A program made the translations under genes and the position numbers. Positions 7,127-13,249 of a stretch of 21,333 bases of DNA are shown here, one piece after another. The notes under the pieces were generated by a model. The model was not told where the DNA came from. It did no database searches and saw nothing but the letters and a program-made list of their open reading frames with translations. Position 1 is the first letter of the stretch, and each line of letters starts with the position of its first letter. Source of the DNA: a virus; the IMG/VR virus record IMGVR_UViG_3300045738_000930, positions 1 to 21,333 of that record. The stretch is one strand, 5' to 3'.

Positions 7127-8264
7127 TTGAAATCTCCTGTTCTTCTTCATCATAAAAATCTGCGGCGTCTCCATCGCGTCGATCAAATCGTTGAATCACT
7201 TCTTCATCCATCAGACGTATGACTCGCTCTTTAAATTCATTATCTGATTTAATAATCTCGGTCCACTTTGACGGCTGGAACTTCTTAGAGTATCCATCGG
7301 GAGTTTCTAGAGTATACCATGCACCTTTTGCAGTAAGGTATTCAGAACTCTTAATGGCATCAAACCAGCTTTCTTCATCGCGGATGCCTACCTCATCGCT
7401 TCCCCACATAATACGGAAAGCACAATTTCTTCCTTGGGTACCAAAGCGAGACTTTTCCAGTCGAACTTTAATTTCCGATCCAATACGGAAACCTTTATCA
7501 TCAGTTACAAAGGCACTCTTGGCTTTGCGGCCGGTGAGCCAGATTCGTAATGAATAAGAGTAGTGCATGGCTTTACCTCCCGGTGTCATGTAAGGTGTAG
7601 TCATAGCTGTGATGTGAGCCATGGGTCCGCTGGTGATGTTGGTCTTAAGTTGATTAAGAACCAAGAAGGTTGCTTGCTTGTCTGCAATAGGAAGAGTCAG
7701 CTTTGACATCCCCTTCGCAAGAATACGCGCCTTCATTGCCATCGAGGATTGAGGATTAAAGTCGCCTTCAACATCCGAAACGGCCGGCGTAAATGCGAGA
7801 GAGTCCCAGATCAATAGCAACTTTTCATCGGTTGCTCCTAGAAGTTCTTCAATTGTCTCAAGAACGAACTCGACAGACGCTGCCTGAATATACATTAAGC
7901 GCCCTAGGTCGCATCCTGCTGCCTCCAAAAAAGCAGGGTCGATGGCAGACTCGGAATCAAAATATACAACGAGCTTACCCTGTTTCTGGGCGTTAGCTGC
8001 GATCTGTGCAGCCATATAAGATTTGCCCGTGGACGTGAGTCCTGCAATCTCTGTGGTTTTGCCAACAGGGATGCCGCCAATATGTCCTTTACATATAATG
8101 CTGTCAAGCCAGCGCGATCCTGTGGGGATCCATTCCTTGACTTCGGTGGGGTTCTCCCCCGTTAGATCATGGGCGACATTGCGGCCGGCTTTCTTGTTTA
8201 CTAAGGTCATGAGTTCCCGCATGGATACACGACCCGCTTTTGGTTGTTTTGCCTTTCTCGGCAT
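7119..8264 (-). CDS. RecA/UvsX-like recombinase
   Basis: A 381-residue ATP-dependent strand-exchange protein for recombination, repair and recombination-primed replication. The core begins near residue 45. It shows Walker A GLTSTGKS (75-82), a catalytic Glu in YFDSES (about 105), Walker B LLLIWDSLA (149-157), the region QLKTN that ends the second DNA-binding loop in this family, and TPGGKAMHYSYSLRIWL, equivalent to RecA GG-ALKFYAS-RLD. The C-terminus is strongly acidic (EEEQEISNE), as in RecA where it tunes DNA binding. The overall sequence looks closer to phage RecA/UvsX than to bacterial RecA. The ATG has AAGGAG seven bases upstream and a strong promoter at 8287-8315. The product would work with the gp32-like protein from the same region. 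Confidence 0.93.
   Translation of the reverse strand: MPRKAKQPKAGRVSMRELMTLVNKKAGRNVAHDLTGENPTEVKEWIPTGSRWLDSIICKGHIGGIPVGKTTEIAGLTSTGKSYMAAQIAANAQKQGKLVVYFDSESAIDPAFLEAAGCDLGRLMYIQAASVEFVLETIEELLGATDEKLLLIWDSLAFTPAVSDVEGDFNPQSSMAMKARILAKGMSKLTLPIADKQATFLVLNQLKTNITSGPMAHITAMTTPYMTPGGKAMHYSYSLRIWLTGRKAKSAFVTDDKGFRIGSEIKVRLEKSRFGTQGRNCAFRIMWGSDEVGIRDEESWFDAIKSSEYLTAKGAWYTLETPDGYSKKFQPSKWTEIIKSDNEFKERVIRLMDEEVIQRFDRRDGDAADFYDEEEQEISNE
7134..7138 (-). promoter_or_regulatory. Ribosome binding site fixing the exported-protein start
   Basis: AGGAG inside the last codons of recA, seven bases before the ATG at 7126; it decides the short start and implies translation coupled to recA. Confidence 0.6.
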
Positions 8265-8286
8265 AGTGCCTCTCCTTATATATTAT

Positions 8287-8315
8287 ATTATAACACACTT
8301 ACATGGTTATGGCAA
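8287..8315 (-). promoter_or_regulatory. Promoter of recA-like gene
   Basis: TTGCCA (8315-8310), 17-base spacer, perfect TATAAT (8292-8287) with TGT before it. The -35 is part of the last two sense codons of the Dam gene. The -10 ends 22 bases before the recA ATG, leaving a short leader that contains the AAGGAG site. Confidence 0.75.
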
Positions 8316-9164
8316 GCATGTAATAATAATTTCTGATGAATTCCCCATCTTTTTCTTTTCTGTTTGTGTTTTCGATTTAACGTTCTTCATTCCCATGGCC
8401 CACTTGGCTTCTACGATATTATAATCTTTATACAATTCTCGAATCTCTGCGCAATCGTTATAAGATAATATCCAGTTGGATCGTTGAGAGATTATATCAT
8501 ATAGACCATGATGATCAAAACCAAAATGAGTGTTTCCCTTATCTCCATAAAGCTTATCTTTGTCGGCGCCTAGCATGTAGGGTGGATCTAGATATAGTAA
8601 TGCGTCGGGGTGCGCTGGGATTGATTGCTTAAAATCTTTTTGTTCAACTGTTAGGTTGGGTTCATTAAAGTTATGTAGGCGTTCAATGGAGGTATCAGTA
8701 AACCGTGCATATGAGGCGCGCTCCGACCATCCTCCGCTAAATGTTGCTCCCGAAAAGCTGCTACGATTAATAGCATAAAACTTGGCTGCGTTTGCATAAT
8801 TATAATTGCCGGGGTAGCGAATAGCTTGTCGGAGTTCTTCTCGGATGCGCTCGAAATCTTGACGCAGTAAGCCCCTGCCCCACACTAATTCTCCCTTGTG
8901 TTCATATTGATTGGGCCCCGTCCGCAGCTTGTCAGATTCATTTGCTATGCGCAATGGTTCCGCTAGGAGGGCGCGCCAAAACCAAACCAGCGGTCTGAAT
9001 AAATCATATCCATACACTCGAATGCCGCGCTCGGCTAGCGCCAATTCAAACGAACCACCTCCAAGAAAGGGGGAGCAAAGCTCCCCACAGTCTTCGGGGA
9101 CGAATTCCATTAACGTTTTGACCGCCCGACTTTTACCGCCGGGGTATCGCAACGGGGTCTTCAT
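8307..9164 (-). CDS. DNA N6-adenine methyltransferase, Dam (D12) class
   Basis: A 285-residue SAM-dependent methylase that should methylate adenine in DNA. The N-terminus carries the D12/alpha-class pattern: LRYPGGKSR (5-13), then the SAM-binding motif SPFLGGGSFE (31-40), and the catalytic DPPY (193-196), followed by FDHHGLYDII and SYND motifs typical of Dam/DpnM. A target such as GATC is common in the class but cannot be read off here; GATC is frequent in the window and not visibly avoided. The ATG directly abuts the stop of the ParB-like gene (TAA ATG) with no good Shine-Dalgarno, so translation is likely coupled. There is no cognate restriction enzyme nearby, which points to an orphan methylase that protects phage DNA or marks it. 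Confidence 0.92.
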   Translation of the reverse strand: MKTPLRYPGGKSRAVKTLMEFVPEDCGELCSPFLGGGSFELALAERGIRVYGYDLFRPLVWFWRALLAEPLRIANESDKLRTGPNQYEHKGELVWGRGLLRQDFERIREELRQAIRYPGNYNYANAAKFYAINRSSFSGATFSGGWSERASYARFTDTSIERLHNFNEPNLTVEQKDFKQSIPAHPDALLYLDPPYMLGADKDKLYGDKGNTHFGFDHHGLYDIISQRSNWILSYNDCAEIRELYKDYNIVEAKWAMGMKNVKSKTQTEKKKMGNSSEIIITCLP

Positions 9165-10301
9165 TTAAACGTTCGATTCCACAACTTCTAGTTTAGGACA
9201 TCGGAACACATCGTCTTGGGTGAGAAGGTCCCCAACGTTAACTAACTTGACCTGTCCCAGCATGAAAACATAGTCAAACTGTTGACCGGTGATATGTTGA
9301 GCGTCCATAAAGGACACTTTATTAAAAACCTTCTGCTGAGACTCTAGAATTTTCGTCGGTTTGGTCGCTGTCGTGTGAACAATTAAAATAGAGGGCCGGG
9401 TGTCGGTGCCTTCTCCCTTTCGAACCTGCTCGGTGCCGGCTGACTTTTCAATGTTTCCTTGATCGCAACGAACACTATAGATCTTATAGTTTTTGTGAGC
9501 CAATCCATGGTCACTTTTCCATCCATCTCGAATGTTCCGGATCTTACTAAGTTCCAGTTGACGACGAATAGTCTGATGACGATCACTTTGGACTCTCCAC
9601 GACTGGATACCGTTCTGGTTAGCTTCGATGTCGGCATATGCCTCTGAAATCCAATCCTTAACAGTGGCTGGTTTACGATTGTTTTGAACCATCTCGTATA
9701 CATCGTCTTGCAGATCTGCTCGGAATTCCTCTGTCTCTGGTTCTGGCTCTCTACTAATTTGTTCTTTAATATAGAGCATGGTGTCGGCCTTGCTTGCAGA
9801 ATCACAAGGCAAGTGGTCATTAAGTAAGTTCTGGAAGAACTTCTTCTTGCGCCGAATGAGTTTCACCAGCGTCCGATCTGTGATAAAAATTGTGGGGACA
9901 TCAATCGAAGAAGTATTCGGATTGCCCCTTTCTGCTTCGCCAGCCAATACGGTGCGCGTACATCCATCAATTGCGTCACCCTCGTAGGGGGACTCGTCAA
10001 AATTCTTAAGCACAATAACATCGTTCTTAATGCCCACACTCAAAATAGATTGATATAGCTGGGGGTATTTTTCTGATCCTACCTCTTGGATACGTACCTG
10101 ATCTAAACGATATCTCGCCGTATCTGCTAGCTTCTCATGCGAAGCAAGATCTGGGTGGTAAAAATCCGAAATGGGATTTGTTTCTTCCGAAGCTTTTCCG
10201 TGAAAACGGTTCTGGGTATCGGTGATAATCTCGCGACTTTGAATAGCACATGCTAGTTCAATCAATGTTGCGCGATCTTTCTTCTGTTGTTTGGTGCTCA
10301 T
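9165..10301 (-). CDS. ParB-like domain protein, possible DNA-binding partner of the methylase
   Basis: The 378-residue protein contains, at about residues 66-142, a ParB/sulfiredoxin-like segment. It reads QLYQSILSVGIKNDVIVL, then AIDGCTRTVLAGEAERG, then VPTIFIT, matching the order strand/helix, G-x-x-x-P/D-x-x-V, (I/V)DG-x-x-R-x-x-A, and IPV-type strand seen in ParB N-terminal domains. The rest is charged and mostly helical; residues about 215-260 (ATVKDWISEAY then RRQLELSKIRNIRD) could hold a helix-turn-helix. Proteins of this superfamily bind DNA and CTP or act as nucleases; which applies here is not known. It is transcribed just ahead of dam and is adjacent to it. AAGGAA lies five bases before the ATG. 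No good promoter was found in the 100-bp gap before it, although the ssb terminator is there. Domain call is by eye and moderately certain. Confidence 0.6.
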   Translation of the reverse strand: MSTKQQKKDRATLIELACAIQSREIITDTQNRFHGKASEETNPISDFYHPDLASHEKLADTARYRLDQVRIQEVGSEKYPQLYQSILSVGIKNDVIVLKNFDESPYEGDAIDGCTRTVLAGEAERGNPNTSSIDVPTIFITDRTLVKLIRRKKKFFQNLLNDHLPCDSASKADTMLYIKEQISREPEPETEEFRADLQDDVYEMVQNNRKPATVKDWISEAYADIEANQNGIQSWRVQSDRHQTIRRQLELSKIRNIRDGWKSDHGLAHKNYKIYSVRCDQGNIEKSAGTEQVRKGEGTDTRPSILIVHTTATKPTKILESQQKVFNKVSFMDAQHITGQQFDYVFMLGQVKLVNVGDLLTQDDVFRCPKLEVVESNV

Positions 10302-10342
10302 AAGGTTCCTTTAATATTATTGATAGACACAAGTATAGAATC

Positions 10343-10357
10343 AGTTGTTAGACAACT
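10343..10357. repeat. Short inverted repeat upstream of the ParB-like gene
   Basis: AGTTGT-TAG-ACAACT: six-base perfect arms around three bases, lying between the ssb terminator and the ParB-like start. It could be an operator, for instance autoregulation by the ParB-like protein, or chance. No strong -10/-35 pair overlaps it. Confidence 0.3.
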
Positions 10358-10360
10358 ATT

Positions 10361-10392
10361 TAAAAAGGTGGCAGACGTTTCCCGGTCTGCCA
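10361..10392 (-). terminator. Intrinsic terminator after ssb
   Basis: On the minus strand an 8-bp perfect stem (TGGCAGAC and GTCTGCCA, at 10392-10385 and 10376-10369) encloses an eight-base loop and is followed by CC and five T residues. It lies 11 bp beyond the ssb stop and is the clearest terminator in the window. It should isolate or attenuate the high-level ssb transcript from the downstream ParB-like/dam genes. Confidence 0.88.
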
Positions 10393-10403
10393 GCGGGGCG
10401 AGC

Positions 10404-11171
10404 CTAGCCTGCTACCAGTTCATTGAACGCACGGTCTACATCAGTAGTTTCCGTACTCTTGTACTTGGCAGTCTCGTGTGAGCGCGACTCGGCAGATCCG
10501 TCTCCGGCGAGTTGCTCATCGAGAATAGCACCTACCTGTTCCGCACTAAGACGCTCGAAAAGAGAGTCAAAGTCCGGAATACCATCAAGGAGGGCAGGGA
10601 TGGCTTCGGTATCCTCAAGTAGCGTTGAGGTATTACGGCGCATTTTCAGGCTCGTCTGGGGGTATGCACCGGGCTTGGTGGGCTTGGTGTAAGTAAGAGT
10701 AATATCTGTACCCTCCTGAATATCGGTGACATCACCATACTCTGGATCCAGAATGTAGCCGAGCAGCAATTCGTATGCGGTCTTACCGTAGCCGTATACC
10801 TTAATGCCCTCTTCCTCTCGGCCACGAACAACTACGGGGCTGAAATAGCGAGTGCGTACAAAGAGTGACTTTGCAAGCGTCTTGCTTTCCTCGTCGTTGT
10901 TGTCGGTGCCTTCTCGCCAAAGCGAGGAAGCGAATTCGCAAATCGGACATTGTTCTCCAAAGTTTCGTTTGGGACAAGGGACTCCGCCCCTGTGATCCCC
11001 AACATTATAGTGGAAAAACATTTCCTTCAAAGGATCTCCGTCCCGGGTAGGAACAATACGAATATCCGTATCGCCCTCGTCTGGCTTGAACCAAACAGAG
11101 TTGGAATCACCCTTGTTGTCACCGCGCAAAGTTGAGAGCTTGCGGCGCATAAGCTCCATATCAATTGACAT
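10404..11171 (-). CDS. gp32-like single-stranded DNA-binding protein
   Basis: A 255-residue SSB of the T4 gp32 type, which coats single strands at the fork and cooperates with the recombinase and helicase. The N-terminal MRRKLSTLRG resembles the basic LAST-type cooperativity segment. A zinc-binding segment follows: His54 or His60, Cys66 (PCPKR), Cys75 and Cys78 (QCPICEF), inside an OB-fold core. Residues 160-200 complete the core and the C-terminal part is acidic and low-complexity, ending TTDVDRAFNELVAG, as expected for the protein-interaction tail. It has its own strong promoter (11198-11226), an AAGGAG site and a strong terminator, consistent with very high expression. A short ATG-started mini-frame overlaps its start (see findings). 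Confidence 0.9.
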   Translation of the reverse strand: MSIDMELMRRKLSTLRGDNKGDSNSVWFKPDEGDTDIRIVPTRDGDPLKEMFFHYNVGDHRGGVPCPKRNFGEQCPICEFASSLWREGTDNNDEESKTLAKSLFVRTRYFSPVVVRGREEEGIKVYGYGKTAYELLLGYILDPEYGDVTDIQEGTDITLTYTKPTKPGAYPQTSLKMRRNTSTLLEDTEAIPALLDGIPDFDSLFERLSAEQVGAILDEQLAGDGSAESRSHETAKYKSTETTDVDRAFNELVAG

Positions 11172-11197
11172 TATTCATTTTCTCCTTTTGTGAATAA

Positions 11198-11226
11198 AGT
11201 ATAACACACTCAACTTTATGAGTCAA
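11198..11226 (-). promoter_or_regulatory. Promoter of ssb
   Basis: TTGACT (11226-11221), 17-base spacer, TATACT (11203-11198), TGT just before the -10. The -35 is made by the last codons (Leu-Asp-Ser-stop) of the tubulin-like gene. Confidence 0.75.
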
Positions 11227-12067
11227 GTGTTTTTTGTTCTTGTACTACGTTTGTGTGGGCAACGCAGAACCCAAAATCTTCATGTTCGGTTTCATAAATG
11301 GCATAAGATAACTTTCTAAATGCATTAGTCGGTCTGTCTTTGAGCATATCCACCAATTTCTTGTGCAAGCCGCCTTCGCTTGCTAATCTTTCTTCGTTTA
11401 TACATATATAATAACACAGTTCGCGGGGGCTGTCAAGGTTAAAAAGCCATTTTTCTTCAAGATTTTCCATATTGAGTATTGCAATGCTTCTAATACGGTT
11501 TAGTGCGGCCGGCTGTGCGGTTTGTCCAATCTCTGGTTCCGAGAATTCAAAGTAGTTTAAATGATGAACGGTCGAAAAAATAGATTGGTTTAGTAAAGTG
11601 TAGTAAGTTTTGATCGGAAGCTCTCCAAGCGCCTGTTCCAAATTCAAATTAGAAATTAAAGTAATTGTTTTGAAAACTGCTGATCGTGCATATTCCTGCA
11701 GCACCCCAAAGGTAATCGCTTCTAGAATTTTGCGAACACCCGTTAACAATTCAGTGTCAGGCTGAATATAGAACAGTTCAATGTCTTTATCTTTAATCTG
11801 CTCCAAGATTCCTAATACATAATTTGAACTCATCGAAGAGCCCATCACAAATACTTGTACTCGGTCTCGCATGTCGGCAAAGAACTCTGTTAAGTCTGGG
11901 ATGTTAGTTTCATATTGATCAGGTGTGGAGAAGGTTTCTAAATGAAAAGACCGGTCAGTATTTTGCACAACCTTATTATTTAAGCAGTATACTTCATAAT
12001 TACTGATGCTCGTAAAATTCTCTGCGATGGCTGATGCCGCATTTCCAATTCCTACTACTGAAATCAT
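11216..12067 (-). CDS. Divergent FtsZ/tubulin-fold-like protein
   Basis: I do not recognise this 283-residue protein by name, but its layout parallels FtsZ from end to end. MISVVGIGNAASAIAENF fits the first strand and T1 loop. VYCLNNK fits the FtsZ AVNTD strand. RVQVFVMGSSMSSNYVLGILEQIK fits the strand and T4 loop where FtsZ has GGGTGTG. IELFYIQPDTELLTGVRK fits the TVAVVTKPFNFEGKK segment, and TITLISNLNLE fits SLITIPNDKL. The final CYYICINEERL and KLSYAIYETEHEDFGFCVAH fit the C-terminal domain strands. The tubulin glycine signature is degraded to GSSMSSN and no acidic T7 loop is evident, so GTP hydrolysis is doubtful. A plain Rossmann-like fold is the alternative. The start overlaps the polymerase stop as ATGA. 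Two promoters lie inside its end. Confidence 0.6.
   Translation of the reverse strand: MISVVGIGNAASAIAENFTSISNYEVYCLNNKVVQNTDRSFHLETFSTPDQYETNIPDLTEFFADMRDRVQVFVMGSSMSSNYVLGILEQIKDKDIELFYIQPDTELLTGVRKILEAITFGVLQEYARSAVFKTITLISNLNLEQALGELPIKTYYTLLNQSIFSTVHHLNYFEFSEPEIGQTAQPAALNRIRSIAILNMENLEEKWLFNLDSPRELCYYICINEERLASEGGLHKKLVDMLKDRPTNAFRKLSYAIYETEHEDFGFCVAHTNVVQEQKTLDS
11408..11436 (-). promoter_or_regulatory. Internal promoter within the tubulin-like gene
   Basis: Perfect TTGACA (11436-11431), 17-base spacer, TATTAT (11413-11408), with TGT before the -10. It is inside coding sequence about 240 bp before the ssb ATG and would add a second start for ssb. Confidence 0.55.
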
Positions 12068-13248
12068 AACTTTAACTCTTTAAGATCGTAATAATTCTCG
12101 CCACATGCAAGGTTAACTAAGAATGTATCTAATTTGTTGTTGGCAAATATTTCTTTAATCTCGGGCACTAACGTGCGATCTTCATCGGCCAAGTCTACTA
12201 CCACTTCATCATGGACAATATGAGAAACAAAAGATTTCTTTCCTGCCAAGAATTTATCTAGTACTATTGCTCGCTCTATTACCAAGTCGGACGTAGTGCT
12301 TTGGATTAAATAGTTAAGTGCCTTCCTTGCATCCACTCGTATTTTACGGTTGAATATAGTATTAATATAACCTCCTTCGTACCATTTGTCAAGAACTTTT
12401 TCACGTCGGTAAATATTAAATTCATCATTAGCAGCCTCGGGATTATACAACCACGCAAAGAATTTTATCTTAGCGTCTTCACGATCTATCTCACCCTGAA
12501 TTAAGTTTTTAATATGCCATTGATGCACGTCTTCAGTAGGTTGTTGTTCCCCTGCCAGTGCAATGAAGGTACGTACCTCTGCGGCATTGTAATCTAAGGA
12601 TAAGAACCACTCATTGTGAGGCTTTAGAAGCTTCCGAAAATCTTTTTGGACCGTCAGTATGGGGAAGCTTTCTGCGTGGGTTGTAAGACGTCCTGTGACC
12701 GTTCCAAAGGGGTTGTAGTCTATATATGCTGGTCCCCGTAGGAGGTTCTTCACCCGGGCGGTGTTCCGCGATGACATGTGGAGATTCTTGCATCCTTGGT
12801 TGTTCAGGTTTAACTTCTGATAGCGGAGTTTGTATAAAAGTTGTTGCGCTTCGTTCAAGTGTTCATAACACGCTGGCTTCTCATATGTTTCAAATACATG
12901 TTCCGTAATTTTATTCTTAATCTCGCAAAATTCTTTGAGAAAATTTTCGGGGACCAAATCAAAGATGCAATGGTCGTGCATGTTAATTTTGGCCAATTGA
13001 AACGACTTCATGTAAGCACGCAAGTGTTTTTGAGTCTTCAACAATACTCCTTGAAGTTCAGGAGGACAGACTTCATTGAGGCTTCGTCCTTCGCATCGAA
13101 GCCATCCATATTCTACAGGCGTATCTTTAAGAGAGCCAGTGTATTTCCACGTCCTATTAAGATCGGTGGGAAAGTCATCGTAATAAAGCTTTCCCTCCGT
13201 ATATATGCCGATACATTCTGACTTATCATCTATAGCTTGAAAATACAA
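12064..13248 (-). CDS. Small family A DNA polymerase lacking an exonuclease domain
   Basis: The frame is open from a TTG at 13302, but I prefer the TTG at 13246-13248: it comes one base after the upstream stop and has GAGG five bases ahead. This gives 394 residues (numbers below count from the longer 412-residue form). The polymerase palm is clear: TVTGRLT (201-207), motif A with Asp237 in LDYNAAEVR, motif B region RxxxK (Arg274-Lys278) in a shortened O-helix ending YN rather than YG, and motif C His364-Asp365-Glu366 in VHDEVVVD. The motif A to motif C distance (about 128 residues) is much shorter than in E. coli Pol I (about 177), so the fingers are reduced. No 3'-5' exonuclease motifs are seen in the N-terminal 190 residues. 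It overlaps the tubulin-like gene by 4 bp. Confidence 0.88.
   Translation of the reverse strand: MYFQAIDDKSECIGIYTEGKLYYDDFPTDLNRTWKYTGSLKDTPVEYGWLRCEGRSLNEVCPPELQGVLLKTQKHLRAYMKSFQLAKINMHDHCIFDLVPENFLKEFCEIKNKITEHVFETYEKPACYEHLNEAQQLLYKLRYQKLNLNNQGCKNLHMSSRNTARVKNLLRGPAYIDYNPFGTVTGRLTTHAESFPILTVQKDFRKLLKPHNEWFLSLDYNAAEVRTFIALAGEQQPTEDVHQWHIKNLIQGEIDREDAKIKFFAWLYNPEAANDEFNIYRREKVLDKWYEGGYINTIFNRKIRVDARKALNYLIQSTTSDLVIERAIVLDKFLAGKKSFVSHIVHDEVVVDLADEDRTLVPEIKEIFANNKLDTFLVNLACGENYYDLKELKL
12364..12392 (-). promoter_or_regulatory. Possible internal promoter within the polymerase gene
   Basis: Perfect TTGACA (12392-12387), 17-base spacer, TATATT (12369-12364), preceded by GGT rather than TGT. 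It lies about 300 bp ahead of the tubulin-like gene and could express that gene independently of the polymerase. Confidence 0.4.
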
Positions 13249-13249
13249 T

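Noticed and set aside
7127-7186. 20-codon N-terminal extension of the exported protein
   Set aside because: It would overlap recA further, hides the signal peptide and lacks a ribosome site, while AGGAG fits the internal ATG.
6782-7222. 146-codon plus-strand open frame with an ATG
   Set aside because: It mirrors the GC-rich exported-protein gene and the recA end; the translation is Arg-rich without motifs, has no Shine-Dalgarno site and runs against all neighbours.
8079-8107. TTGACA with a 17-base spacer inside the recA gene
   Set aside because: The matching -10 would be CATATT, too poor, and it would not obviously serve a gene.
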